64,000 nt of DNA. Origin: Jiella mangrovi. GTDB taxonomy: Bacteria > Pseudomonadota > Alphaproteobacteria > Rhizobiales > Rhizobiaceae. The notes below the pieces were generated by a model. That model worked only from the letters and a program-made list of their open reading frames with translations, did not search any database and was not told where the DNA came from. The translations under genes and the position numbers were made by a program. Positions 19,235-27,517 of this stretch are shown here, one piece after another. The stretch spans positions 106,781 through 170,780 of the forward strand of contig NZ_JAGJCF010000011.1 of the NCBI RefSeq assembly GCF_017815135.1, in the 5' to 3' direction. Each line of letters opens with the position of its first letter. The stretch's first letter is position 1.

Positions 19235-20052
19235 CGTCCCGTCCATTCCGGCTTGCGCTTTTCGAGGAAGGCGCCGATCCCTTCTTCGGCATCCCTGGCC
19301 AGCATGTTCTCGACCATCACGTTCGCCGCATAGTCGTAGGCTTCAGACAGTCCCATCTCGGCCTGGGCGTAGAAGGCCTGTTTGCCGGTCTTCACCGTCA
19401 AGGCCGACTTCGAGGCGATGGTGGTCGCATATTTGCCGACGATGGCGCCGAGATATTCCGGCGGCACGACACGGTTGACGAGGCCGAATTCCCGGGCGGT
19501 GCGCGCGTCGATCCCCTCGCCCGTCAAAAGCATCTCCATCGCATGCTTGGGCGAGAGGTTGCGCGACAGCGCCACCATCGGCGTCGAACAGAACAGGCCG
19601 ATATTGACGCCGGGCGTCTGGAACATCGCCTCCTCGGAGGCGATGGCGAGGTCGCAGGAGGCGACGAGCTGGCAGCCGGCGGCCGTGGCCACGCCGTTGA
19701 CCTCGGCGATCACCGGGCAGCGGTGGCGCACGATCGCCTGCATCAGGGCCGAGCACTGGCGCATGGTCTTTTCGAAGAAGGCCCGCCCCCGGTCCTCGTC
19801 GGTTCGATGGGCGGTCAGCTCCTTCAGATCGTGACCGGCGGAAAACACTTTGCCATTGGCGGCGAGAACGACGACCCGGCAATCCTCGTCCTTCTCTGCC
19901 GCATCGAGGGCCGCCATCAATGCGTCCATCACCGCGATCGACAGCGCGTTGGCCGGCGGGCTCGACAGCGCGATGCGGGTGATGCCCGGCGCCGTCTGCA
20001 CCTCGATCGGATGGGGAGCGGTGTCGGAGTTCATCGGGAGAATTTCGGCCAT
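19231..20052 (-). CDS. enoyl-CoA hydratase/isomerase-fold protein, atypical active site
   Basis: A 273-residue crotonase-fold protein, closest in look to the ECHDC3 group. The oxyanion-hole segments are visible (GKVFSAGHDLKEL and NGVATAAGCQLVASCDLA). The two catalytic glutamates of true enoyl-CoA hydratases appear to be replaced: GCQL carries Gln where Glu is usual, and the segment TPGVNIGLFCSTP has no glutamate at the second position. It may therefore not hydrate enoyl-CoA. It forms a coupled pair with the CoA-binding protein downstream. Confidence 0.85.
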   Translation of the reverse strand: MAEILPMNSDTAPHPIEVQTAPGITRIALSSPPANALSIAVMDALMAALDAAEKDEDCRVVVLAANGKVFSAGHDLKELTAHRTDEDRGRAFFEKTMRQCSALMQAIVRHRCPVIAEVNGVATAAGCQLVASCDLAIASEEAMFQTPGVNIGLFCSTPMVALSRNLSPKHAMEMLLTGEGIDARTAREFGLVNRVVPPEYLGAIVGKYATTIASKSALTVKTGKQAFYAQAEMGLSEAYDYAANVMVENMLARDAEEGIGAFLEKRKPEWTGR

Positions 20053-20201
20053 GCCACCATCAGGTTCTTGCGTGTCGTGAAACGAATATCGCCAAAGGCG
20101 CGGCTTGCCGCGACGCCGGGTTCCGTGGTCTGAACATAAGGCAGGAGAGAGGCCGGCGCCAAGAGTTCGCGGCGCCGGAGACGGCGGGGGAGGATGCGGC
20201 C

Positions 20202-20627
20202 ATGCAGCCGGTGATGACGAGCGAGGAACTGCGCGCGTTCCTTCACGACGCGTTTCCGCAGGTGATGGGTTCCGAATTCGGCTTCACCGTCGACGAAATC
20301 GGCGAAGGCTACACGGTCATGAAACTCCTCGCCGCCGAGCGGCATCTGCGCCCCGGCGGCACGGTCTCCGGCCCGACACTCTTCACCCTTGCCGACGTCT
20401 CGGCCTATGTGGCGATCCTCGCCCATATCGGCCCGGTGGCGCTGGCCGTCACCACAAACATGTCGATCAACTTCCTGATCAAGCCGCCGCCGGGAACACT
20501 CGCCGCCAAAGCCTCGATCCTGAAGCTCGGCAAGCGCCTTGCCGTGGTCGAGGTCGCGATATCGGGTGAAAGCGACGGCGTCACCGTCTGCCATGCCGTG
20601 GCGACCTATTCTATCCCGCCGCGATAG
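20202..20627 (+). CDS. PaaI-family hotdog thioesterase
   Basis: A 141-residue single hotdog-domain protein of the PaaI/YigI thioesterase family. Characteristic segments are LRPGGTVSGPTLFTLADVSAY, in which Asp would be the catalytic acid, and AVTTNMSINFLIKPPPG. Such enzymes hydrolyse acyl- or aryl-CoA esters. It is divergent from the crotonase/CoA-binding pair, again pointing to acyl-CoA handling here. The ATG at 20202 follows GAGGATGCGGCC. Confidence 0.85.
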   Translation: MQPVMTSEELRAFLHDAFPQVMGSEFGFTVDEIGEGYTVMKLLAAERHLRPGGTVSGPTLFTLADVSAYVAILAHIGPVALAVTTNMSINFLIKPPPGTLAAKASILKLGKRLAVVEVAISGESDGVTVCHAVATYSIPPR

Positions 20628-20752
20628 CGGGCAACGGCTGGCTACCACCCGGCGAGATCGAACCGGGACGAAGTTGCGGTACTATGCTACCATGCCCCGT
20701 CGATCACCGCGATTTCAGGCGATTGCCGGCATGACGGTCCACGCGTTTTGCG

Positions 20753-20781
20753 TTGACAGCCCGCCCGCGTGACCGTATGGA
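20753..20781 (+). promoter_or_regulatory. sigma-70-type promoter for rplM-rpsI
   Basis: TTGACA (20753-20758), a 17-base spacer, and TATGGA (20776-20781). A small hairpin, GCGGCC-GGT-GGCCGC (20796-20810) followed by CCTTTTCGTTT, lies in the leader about 65 bases before rplM and could act in leader control. Confidence 0.7.
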
Positions 20782-20874
20782 GGCGCACAGGAAGAGCGGC
20801 CGGTGGCCGCCCTTTTCGTTTGGCGGCCCTTGACCGGCTTGCCTCGCAACCCGACCAACATCCAGGGGCAACCC

Positions 20875-21339
20875 ATGAAGACCTTCTCGCAGAAGACCGA
20901 GACGGTGGTGAAGAAGTGGATCGTGATCGACGCCGAAGGGCTCGTCGTCGGCCGCCTTGCTTCCCTCGTCGCGCTTCGCCTCCGTGGCAAGCACAAAGCC
21001 ACCTTCACGCCGCATGTCGACGATGGCGACAACGTCATCATCGTCAATGCCGACAAGGTGGTTCTGACCGGTAAGAAATACTGGGACAAGACCTATTACT
21101 GGCACACCGGCTATGCCGGCGGCATTAAGGAGCGCAAGGCGCGCGAAATCCTCGAGGGGCGCTTTCCCGAGCGCGTCGTGGAAAAGGCCATCGAGCGCAT
21201 GCTGCCCCGCGGCCCGCTCGGCCGTCGCCAGCTGAAGAACCTCCGCGTCTATGCCGGGCCGACCCATCCGCACGAGGCGCAGAATCCCGAAACGCTCGAC
21301 ATCCGGGCGATGAACTCCAAGAACGCGAGGGCCGCATAA
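20875..21339 (+). CDS. rplM: 50S ribosomal protein L13
   Basis: 154 residues with unmistakable L13 sequence ([49 protein letters not shown]). The ATG at 20875 follows AGGGGCAACCC; the longer frame upstream is not conserved. It binds 23S rRNA early in large-subunit assembly. Its TAA stop overlaps the rpsI start by one base, the usual L13-S9 operon. Confidence 0.98.
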   Translation: MKTFSQKTETVVKKWIVIDAEGLVVGRLASLVALRLRGKHKATFTPHVDDGDNVIIVNADKVVLTGKKYWDKTYYWHTGYAGGIKERKAREILEGRFPERVVEKAIERMLPRGPLGRRQLKNLRVYAGPTHPHEAQNPETLDIRAMNSKNARAA

Positions 21340-21821
21340 TGTCACAGCTCTCTTCTCTCGAAGATCTCGGCACGGCCGCGAACGTCGCTCAGGCCCAGCC
21401 GGACGCTCCGGTCCATGTCCAGAAGCTCGACAAGTTCGGTCGCGCCTATGCCACCGGCAAGCGCAAGGACGCCGTCGCCCGCGTCTGGGTGAAGCCCGGC
21501 TCCGGCAAGATCGTCGTCAACGACAAGGACTACACCGCCTATTTCGCGCGGCCCGTCCTGCAGATGGTGCTGCGCCAGCCGATCGTCGCCTCCGAGCGTG
21601 ACGGCCAGTTCGATATCATCGCGACGGTTGCCGGCGGTGGCCTCTCCGGCCAGGCCGGTGCGGTGCGCCACGGCATCTCCAAGGCGCTGACCTACTACGA
21701 GCCGGCCCTTCGCGCCGTGCTCAAGAAGGGTGGCTTCCTGACCCGCGATTCGCGTACGGTCGAGCGCAAGAAGTACGGCAAGGCCAAGGCCCGCCGGTCC
21801 TTCCAGTTCTCCAAGCGCTGA
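21339..21821 (+). CDS. rpsI: 30S ribosomal protein S9
   Basis: 160 residues with the S9 pattern [38 protein letters not shown] and [20 protein letters not shown], ending in FSKR, the tail that reaches the P-site tRNA. An N-terminal extension of about 30 residues is typical of alphaproteobacteria. It is cotranscribed with rplM and followed by a strong terminator. Confidence 0.98.
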   Translation: MSQLSSLEDLGTAANVAQAQPDAPVHVQKLDKFGRAYATGKRKDAVARVWVKPGSGKIVVNDKDYTAYFARPVLQMVLRQPIVASERDGQFDIIATVAGGGLSGQAGAVRHGISKALTYYEPALRAVLKKGGFLTRDSRTVERKKYGKAKARRSFQFSKR

Positions 21822-21858
21822 TTTTTCGGCCCATGCGGGCCGGACCGATCTCACAAAG

Positions 21859-21888
21859 AAGGCCGCGGGCTTCTCGCCCCGCGGCCTT
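21859..21888 (+). terminator. terminator of rplM-rpsI
   Basis: AAGGCCGCGGG and CCCGCGGCCTT form a perfect 11-base stem with an 8-base loop, followed by TTTCGTTT, 38 bases after the rpsI stop. Confidence 0.9.
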
Positions 21889-22077
21889 TTCGTTTGAGCG
21901 TGCCCTGTCTGGTTCCTGTTCCCCTCCGGCCCCGACGGCAGAAAAATCGGCCGCTATCGTGCCTTTCTGACGACCTGACCTCACGGGATCGCGAGGTCAG
22001 GCAAATTGCTTCAACTGTCATCTTCCCGCCGCTCGAATCGTGCACATATGAGGGTGCCATCAAGGAGGACGAGGACG

Positions 22078-22293
22078 ATGGATACTTTAAAGAAATCAGA
22101 ACCTTTCCAAGGTTCCTTCGAGCAGATTCAAGTTGCCCGGAAGGCGGATACCGGGCTGTCTGAAGACTGCATGAAGGGTGAGCCGACGCTCGACGAGCTC
22201 CTCGACGAGCCGATCGCGCGCCTGCTCATGGCCTATGACCGGGTCGATCCCGATCTCCTGGAGGAACTGGTGCGCCGGCGCTTTGCGGCCTGA
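22078..22293 (+). CDS. small conserved-looking protein, function unknown
   Basis: A 71-residue protein. The start ATG at 22078 has an excellent ribosome site, AAGGAGGACGAGGACG. The C-terminal half is acidic and helical (LDELLDEPIARLLMAYDRVD then LLEELVRRRF), with two cysteine-free amphipathic helices; it could be a protein-interaction segment. I do not recognise a family. It stands alone between rpsI and the next small gene. Confidence 0.65.
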   Translation: MDTLKKSEPFQGSFEQIQVARKADTGLSEDCMKGEPTLDELLDEPIARLLMAYDRVDPDLLEELVRRRFAA

Positions 22294-22329
22294 TCCTTGT
22301 CCCCGGCCTTGCGGACGACCGGATCCGAC

Positions 22330-22354
22330 GGAACGAAGCGCGATCCCGCCGGTT
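22330..22354 (+). promoter_or_regulatory. EcfG/RpoE2-type promoter for a small hydrophilic protein
   Basis: GGAAC (22330-22334), 18 bases, then TT (22353-22354), the general-stress sigma-factor pattern of alphaproteobacteria. The GTG of the next gene lies 61 bases downstream. Confidence 0.45.
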
Positions 22355-22414
22355 CTCTCACGAAAGGAAGGCGGACGCTGCTTTCCGGAAGACATCACAC
22401 GCAAGGAGACGGCC

Positions 22415-22639
22415 GTGAGCAACGCACCGGACAAGTTCGACAACCAGCAGAACCGGGCCGACGAACAGGACCGCGACCAGGACATGGCCTACCGCCAGAA
22501 CGCCCCGAAGGCGCGGCCCAGCCAGGACAACGCCTTCGACCGCCCCGGCAGCGTCGATCGCCTCGGCGGCGGGGCAAAGCCCGTCGGTCAGGGCGAAGCC
22601 GTCAAGGTCAGCGAAGACGGCGACGAGGCGGAGAAGTAA
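22415..22639 (+). CDS. small hydrophilic protein, possible stress protein
   Basis: A 74-residue protein with a GTG start behind AAGGAGACGGCC. It is almost wholly hydrophilic and disordered in look: NKFD-like charged start with DNQQNRADEQDRDQDMAYRQ, then a Gly/Pro-rich middle (RPGSVDRLGGGAKP) and an acidic end. There is no cysteine and no hydrophobic core. The upstream GGAAC-N18-TT pattern suggests general-stress induction, as for other small hydrophilic rhizobial proteins. No domain recognised. Confidence 0.65.
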   Translation: MSNAPDKFDNQQNRADEQDRDQDMAYRQNAPKARPSQDNAFDRPGSVDRLGGGAKPVGQGEAVKVSEDGDEAEK

Positions 22640-22804
22640 GAGCCTTTGCTTCTGTCGGTGACCATCAAGGCCGGGCCGGCAAAAGCGGCTCGGCCTCTTG
22701 CCACTGATTGCCTGGGGAGCAGGCGTTCAGGAACCAGGGACACCGCAGGCAGTCGCGTAGGCGCCTCCTACAGCGAACACAGCAAACGATGCCTTATACC
22801 TCTC

Positions 22805-23005
22805 CTACGAAGACGAGGCTTTGGCCTCTTCACCGACAACCGATGCATTTCGTCTTTCCATCGGGCGATCCGAAGCATCGACGGCATACCGATGGATGAC
22901 CACCTCGGAGTGATCGCCAACAAACCATTTCAACGCTTGTCCGAGCGCCTCTTCCATTCGCTCGTTGGCTTCTTGCTGGGTCTCGCTCGGCCTGGTTTCG
23001 CTCAT
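22805..23005 (-). CDS. small protein of a two-gene islet, function unknown
   Basis: A 66-residue acidic protein (MSETRPSETQQEANERMEEA, then a middle with LKWFVGDHSEVVIHRYAV). Its ATG lies three bases after the stop of the upstream gene, so the two are translationally coupled. Local base composition is richer in AT than the surroundings. No family recognised. A toxin-antitoxin pair is one possible reading, with this as the small partner, but nothing in the sequence proves it. Confidence 0.45.
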   Translation of the reverse strand: MSETRPSETQQEANERMEEALGQALKWFVGDHSEVVIHRYAVDASDRPMERRNASVVGEEAKASSS

Positions 23006-23008
23006 GGC

Positions 23009-23335
23009 CTAAAATCCAAACAACCGTTTCACGTCATTTATGATGCGGATCAGCCGAAGAATGCTCGTCAGCGTCTGAGATTTTGGGGCATCCGCCGGCA
23101 CGACACGAAGGAGGACGATACGATCGAGATCCTTTGTCGGCCAATACGTAATCCGACATTCGCGAAAGTTCCAATCCCAAAGGTTCTGCGACTCCGGTCT
23201 TTGGACTCCCACCGTAGCGTTTGATCCAAGTTGCTCCATCGCAGATTTGAGCCGATCTTCGCTGAGGCCGTAGAGGGCCGCGTCCAACCGAAACTGATCG
23301 GTCTCGACGATCACAACCTCCAACTTTGGTGGCAA
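23009..23335 (-). CDS. protein of unknown function, first gene of a two-gene islet
   Basis: About 108 residues from a TTG at 23335 that has GAGGGAG eight bases upstream; the frame stays open to a GTG at 23374. The middle has LWDWNFRECRITYW and LDRIVLLRVVP, which look like the strand pattern of RelE/HigB-like small toxins (a weak resemblance), and the C-terminus is basic (LRLIRIINDVKRLFGF). It is coupled to the small gene downstream. AT-rich codon use suggests recent acquisition. Confidence 0.45.
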   Translation of the reverse strand: MPPKLEVVIVETDQFRLDAALYGLSEDRLKSAMEQLGSNATVGVQRPESQNLWDWNFRECRITYWPTKDLDRIVLLRVVPADAPKSQTLTSILRLIRIINDVKRLFGF

Positions 23336-23482
23336 CGCGGCAACTCCCTCAACTCCACCAACGCACCACCACACACCATCAGTCGCTGCATTTCAGTATG
23401 CGCACACCTCCGAGCGCGCGCAAGTAGAGACTGGAAGCGAAACAGGCTGACTTTTCACCCGCGCTCACCTACGATCCCCGCC

Positions 23483-24673
23483 ATGTTCCTGACCTTCTTC
23501 CTCAAGCTGAAAGCCGCCGGCGTGCCGGTCACGCTGCGCGAGCATCTGCAGCTGCTCGAGGCGATGCAGGCCGATCTCGTCGCTTACGACGTCGAGGCGT
23601 TCTACTACCTCGCCCGCGCCACGCTGGTGAAGGACGAGCGGTTCGTCGATCGCTTCGATCGCGTGTTCGCCGACATCTTCAAGGGCGTCGAGGCGGTATC
23701 CGGCGCGGCGGGCGAAGAGGTCGCGACCCGTGATCTACCGGAGGAGTGGCTGCGCAAGCTCGCCGAAAAGCACCTGACGGACGAGGAGAAGCAACTCGTC
23801 GAAAGCCTCGGCGGCTTCGACAAGCTCATGCAGACGCTGAAACAGCGGCTCGAAGAGCAAAAGGGCCGGCACCAGGGCGGCTCGAAATGGATCGGAACCG
23901 GCGGCACCTCCCCCTTCGGCGCCTACGGCTATAATCCAGAAGGCGTCCGCATCGGCCAGCACGAAAGCCGGCATCGGCGCGCCGTGAAGGTCTGGGACAA
24001 GCGCGAATTCAGAGATTTCGACGACGACATCGATCTTGGCACCCGCAACATCCGCATTGCGATGAAGCGCTTGCGGCGCTGGGTGCGGCAGGGTGCGGCG
24101 GAGGAATTCGCCCTCGACGAGACCATCGATTCCACCGCCCGGAAAGGCTATCTCGACGTCAAGACGCGGCCGGAGCGGCACAACGCCGTCAAGCTCCTGC
24201 TCTTCCTCGACGTCGGCGGCTCGATGGACGATCATGTGCGCGAGGTCGAGCAGCTGTTCTCGGCGGCGCGGGCCGAGTTCAAGCATCTCGATTTCTTCTA
24301 TTTCCACAACTGCCCCTATGAGCGCCTGTGGAAGGACAATCGCCGACGCCACGCCGAGACGGTCTCGACCGAGGAGGTGATCCGCACCTACGGCCCGGAT
24401 TACAAGGCGCTGTTCGTCGGCGACGCGGCGATGAGCCCCTATGAGATCGCCATGCCGGGCGGCTCGGTCGAACACTGGAATGCCGAGGCCGGCCGCGTCT
24501 GGCTCGAGCGCCTGACCGGCAAATGGGCGAAAGCCGCCTGGCTGAACCCGTCGAACCAGAAATACTGGGCCTACACCCAGTCGGTCGGCATGATCGACGA
24601 GGCGATGGCGGGGCGGATGTTCCCACTGACACTCGCCGGCATCGAGGCCGCGACGCGCGAACTCGCCCGCTGA
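23483..24673 (+). CDS. VWA domain protein, CoxE-like
   Basis: A 396-residue protein of the CoxE/VWA group. The N-terminal part (MFLTFFLKLKAAGVPVTLRE) is typical, followed by SPFGAYGYNPEGVRIGQ and a VWA domain with the metal-site motif DVGGSMDD, in which the first serine of the canonical DxSxS is glycine. Relatives work with MoxR-type AAA ATPases in the maturation of metal enzymes or membrane complexes. No MoxR gene lies next to it here. The ATG at 23483 is the start of the conserved region; the frame upstream is not conserved in look. Confidence 0.8.
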   Translation: MFLTFFLKLKAAGVPVTLREHLQLLEAMQADLVAYDVEAFYYLARATLVKDERFVDRFDRVFADIFKGVEAVSGAAGEEVATRDLPEEWLRKLAEKHLTDEEKQLVESLGGFDKLMQTLKQRLEEQKGRHQGGSKWIGTGGTSPFGAYGYNPEGVRIGQHESRHRRAVKVWDKREFRDFDDDIDLGTRNIRIAMKRLRRWVRQGAAEEFALDETIDSTARKGYLDVKTRPERHNAVKLLLFLDVGGSMDDHVREVEQLFSAARAEFKHLDFFYFHNCPYERLWKDNRRRHAETVSTEEVIRTYGPDYKALFVGDAAMSPYEIAMPGGSVEHWNAEAGRVWLERLTGKWAKAAWLNPSNQKYWAYTQSVGMIDEAMAGRMFPLTLAGIEAATRELAR

Positions 24674-25052
24674 GGCAAATTCCAGCCGTCACTGGAGCGC
24701 CGTGCGTGCGAAAGGACGCACAAAGGACGCTCCAATCCATCGAACACACGCATCGTGCTTTAGCCTGCGCTGATCGATCATCTCTCCGCGCCGAGGTGCG
24801 GCCTATCCGTCAGCCGCGAAGTCTCGTCAGGATGCCCTCACGGGCAAGTCGAATGGCAGGGTTTTCGAGCGCCGCCGATCCTCATCCCGTGAAAACGACG
24901 CGACCATCGTCAGTGATACATAGTTTATAACGATTCTTAACTTGAAGAATTGCTGCAACCCGTGCGACCCATCCGGCAACGTCAGTTCGCGTCTGCCTTT
25001 GCCTCGGCCACGTGCGGAACCGATCGCTCGATTTCAGGAGACCATCTTCGCC
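24674..25052. other. intergenic region with a repeat copy and an AT-rich promoter patch
   Basis: No gene seen. It holds one copy of the dispersed palindromic repeat (24693-24763) and an AT-rich patch at about 24913-24957 that includes ATTCTT-AACTTG-AAGAAT (24933-24950), a 6-base inverted repeat. The patch is probably the promoter and control region of the cytochrome b561 gene. Confidence 0.5.
24693..24763 (-). repeat. dispersed palindromic repeat, copy 1
   Basis: TGGAGCGCC and GGACGCTCCA flank an inner stem with GTGCGT and ACGCAC, followed by the flank word CATCGTGCTTT. The same arrangement recurs at 42.7, 48.3 and 49.9 kb. Confidence 0.65.
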
Positions 25053-25565
25053 ATGTCCCTATCCGCACCCCGCTCGCAAGGCTGGTCGACCCTCAGCGTC
25101 GTCCTCCACTGGACCATCGTTCTGCTCATCATCATCCAGTTCATCGACCACGAGTGGATGTCCGAGATGTGGCGTGCGACCCGCCGCGCAACGCCGATCG
25201 ATGCCACGACTGAGACATGGGGCTGGGTGCACATCATTGCCGGGACGCTCGTCCTGGTCGCCGCTCTCGTGCGTCTCTGGGATCGTTTCAGCCACGGTCG
25301 CCCGCCCTATCCCGAGGGAGAGCCGAGCTGGGCATCCTGGATCGCCAAGGTGACCCATGCCCTGATCTACGCGATCCTGATCCTGATGCCAATTGCCGGG
25401 CTCGTCGCCTGGTTCGGGGGGATCGGTGCAGCCGGCGGAATCCACGAGCTGATGTGGACGCCGCTGCTCGTCCTCATCGCGCTCCACGTCGTCGGTGCAC
25501 TGACCCATCAGTTCTGGTTCAAGACCGGCGTCCTGAAGCGGATCTTCGTGCCGGGAACGGTGTGA
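25053..25565 (+). CDS. cytochrome b561 family protein
   Basis: A 170-residue membrane protein with four hydrophobic helices. Histidines placed as heme b ligands are visible in STLSVVLHWTIVLL, WGWVHIIAGTLVL and LIALHVVGALTHQFW. Bacterial b561 proteins move electrons between the quinone pool and periplasmic acceptors or superoxide. The ATG at 25053 has CAGGAG about 12 bases upstream. It converges on azlD. Confidence 0.85.
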   Translation: MSLSAPRSQGWSTLSVVLHWTIVLLIIIQFIDHEWMSEMWRATRRATPIDATTETWGWVHIIAGTLVLVAALVRLWDRFSHGRPPYPEGEPSWASWIAKVTHALIYAILILMPIAGLVAWFGGIGAAGGIHELMWTPLLVLIALHVVGALTHQFWFKTGVLKRIFVPGTV

Positions 25566-25571
25566 TCGGCG

Positions 25572-25907
25572 CTACAGCCCCAGCGCCCTCGCCCCGGCGA
25601 CCATCGCCGTACCGATGACGACGACGACGATCAGCGGCAGCCGGAACGACAGGATCAGACAGACGACGATCGCCACCCGCTCGGCCCAGTCGCCGGAAAC
25701 CAGCACCGGCGCGACGATCGCCGTCATCACGGCGGCGGGAACGGCGTCGAGCGCGGCCGAGGCACGCGGCGGGATGGTGCCGAAGAGCGAAATCAGCAAA
25801 TGGCCGCCGGCGCGCGTCAGATAGGTCAGCAATCCGCCGGCCAGGATCACGAACCAGATCGAGGCGACGGACCATGCGCCGTCGGAAAGAAGCGGTTCAC
25901 CGTTCAC
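25572..25907 (-). CDS. azlD: AzlD-type branched-chain amino acid exporter small subunit
   Basis: A 111-residue protein with three to four hydrophobic helices and the AzlD pattern (WFVILAGGLLTYLTRAGGHL, RASAALDAVPAAVMTAIVAP). Together with AzlC it forms an exporter of branched-chain amino acids or their analogues. Its ATG overlaps the azlC stop (ATGA), as usual for this pair. Confidence 0.85.
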   Translation of the reverse strand: MNGEPLLSDGAWSVASIWFVILAGGLLTYLTRAGGHLLISLFGTIPPRASAALDAVPAAVMTAIVAPVLVSGDWAERVAIVVCLILSFRLPLIVVVVIGTAMVAGARALGL

Positions 25908-26665
25908 GGGGCTTCCTCGCGGACAGGCTCTCGTCCGTCTAAAGGTTCGGCTTTCGGTGGACCGATGATCGCTGCAACGGCAATGCCGGCCAGACCGCCG
26001 AAACTGACATGCCAGGGCGGACCCGCCAGCCAGTAGACGACGACGGACACCAGGAGGCTCGTTCCGGCCACGGGATAGAACGAGCCACGCCCGCGAAAGC
26101 TCATGACGAGGCCGAGGAAATAGACCGGCAGGACGAAATCGAGGCCGAAGGCTTCCGGATCCTCGATGAGATTGCCGAAAGTCGCACCCGTCAGCGTCGC
26201 CAGCTGCCAGCCGGAATACATCAGGACGCCGTAGGTCAGGTAGAAGGTCGGCGTCAGCCGGGTTCTTGCTGCCCGGACTTCCGACGCGCCGAACAGCGGA
26301 TCGACGAGCAGAAAGAAGGCAAGCGCCTTCTGCCGGCGGGAAAACGCTCCCAGATGACGGCTGAGGGACGCGGAATAAAGGACATGGCGGAAGTTCAGAG
26401 CAAAGACGGTGAGGAGGACCGACCAGACCGGGGCGCCGATACCCATCAGCTGCAGTGCCGCAAGCTGCGAGGCACCCGCGAAGATCGCTCCGGAAAACCC
26501 CATCGCCTCGGTAACGCTCAGCCCTTCCTGGACGGCGACCGCGCCATAGACGAGGCCGAAGGGCAGCACTGCGAGCAGGACGGGCAGAAGCGTACGGACG
26601 GCCTCCTTGCGCTCACTTGCCGGATCGGCCGGCATGTCGTTGGAAAGACCGTCTGCAAGTTTCAC
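25904..26665 (-). CDS. azlC: AzlC-family exporter large subunit
   Basis: A 253-residue membrane protein of the AzlC family, with PFGLVYGAVAVQEGLS, EAMGFSGAIFAGASQLAALQ and FALNFRHVLYSASLS. About seven hydrophobic segments are seen. It is coupled to azlD. The frame begins at a GTG (26665); an ATG at 26635 is an equally good start, and neither has a strong ribosome site. Confidence 0.87.
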   Translation of the reverse strand: MKLADGLSNDMPADPASERKEAVRTLLPVLLAVLPFGLVYGAVAVQEGLSVTEAMGFSGAIFAGASQLAALQLMGIGAPVWSVLLTVFALNFRHVLYSASLSRHLGAFSRRQKALAFFLLVDPLFGASEVRAARTRLTPTFYLTYGVLMYSGWQLATLTGATFGNLIEDPEAFGLDFVLPVYFLGLVMSFRGRGSFYPVAGTSLLVSVVVYWLAGPPWHVSFGGLAGIAVAAIIGPPKAEPLDGREPVREEAP

Positions 26666-26788
26666 GATGATGCGCCGGAAATGATTGTGGGTCGCGATGA
26701 AGCCGCGCGTCGCGCGATTCGTCTTGCGGGACGATACAGCAAGACGCGGCGGTCCGAAGCCCGGTCGAGAGCTCGCCGACAGACCTGA

Positions 26789-27301
26789 CTACTGGGCTGC
26801 CTTGTCCAACACTTCGCGCGGAAATTCGGCGAGTGTCACCGTCCAGCGATCGAAGAGGTCGCCAAGCCGGCCCCTGGTCAGATCGATCGTCGAATCGTTC
26901 AGTTCAACGACGGGCATTCCGCCCTCGGTCAGATAGGCCTTGTTGAAGGCGCCCATCGCATTCCACCGGTTCAAGAGCTCCAGCGGCACGCCGGCGCCAT
27001 CCCACACCGCGTAAAAATTCAGGGTCCGGCAATCGCGATTCGCGTGGCAATCGAGAAAGAACAGCTGATAGGCCGTGCCGTTGATGTCGCCGGTGATGAC
27101 CGGGTCACCGCTTTCCGTCTTCGTCAGCTCGGCCTCTCCGTAGCCATTCGCCATGTCGAGAATTGCGGCAAAGTCGTTGCGATCGATCCCCTGCGCGTCC
27201 TGCCTCGCCTCTGTCGCAGCGGCCGACGAAGCCGGCAGCGCCATGAGGAACACCGAGGTAATCAGACTTGCGCGCAGGACGCGCGCGGAATGGTCGAGCA
27301 T
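26789..27301 (-). CDS. exported YbjN-domain protein
   Basis: A 170-residue protein with a Sec signal peptide (core SLITSVFLMALPASS, cleavage near AAA-TEA) and a YbjN-like sensory-transduction domain: DFAAILDMANGYGEAELTK, GTAYQLFFLDCHANRDCRTL, with a likely disulfide pair of cysteines, and LLNRWNAMGAFNKAYL. The role of the family in alphaproteobacteria is unknown. ATG 27301 gives the signal peptide at the very N-terminus; the longer frame upstream is not needed. Confidence 0.75.
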   Translation of the reverse strand: MLDHSARVLRASLITSVFLMALPASSAAATEARQDAQGIDRNDFAAILDMANGYGEAELTKTESGDPVITGDINGTAYQLFFLDCHANRDCRTLNFYAVWDGAGVPLELLNRWNAMGAFNKAYLTEGGMPVVELNDSTIDLTRGRLGDLFDRWTVTLAEFPREVLDKAAQ

Positions 27302-27517
27302 GTGATTATCCGTGACATCGAATGATCGGCAGACGCTGCGTCCGGCGATCCGCCAATGCAAGAGGCCGCGGCTGGTGGCATGTGCTTTCAACAGGCGCGT
27401 GGTGATTTTGCACCGCGGCAACCCTGCGAGCTACGCAGGGATGCCATGCGTTGCTATGGACTATTCTACAACTTTTACGAATGGCATGGGAACAGGTCGT
27501 TCGATCCCGCGCCTATG

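Noticed and set aside
22646..23224. A 192-codon plus-strand frame opposite the two-gene islet
   Set aside because: No ribosome site and no protein-like pattern; the coupled minus-strand pair is more convincing.
27302..27517. Searched for a small gene between the YbjN protein gene and rarA
   Set aside because: Only short frames without ribosome sites; I see nothing to support there.
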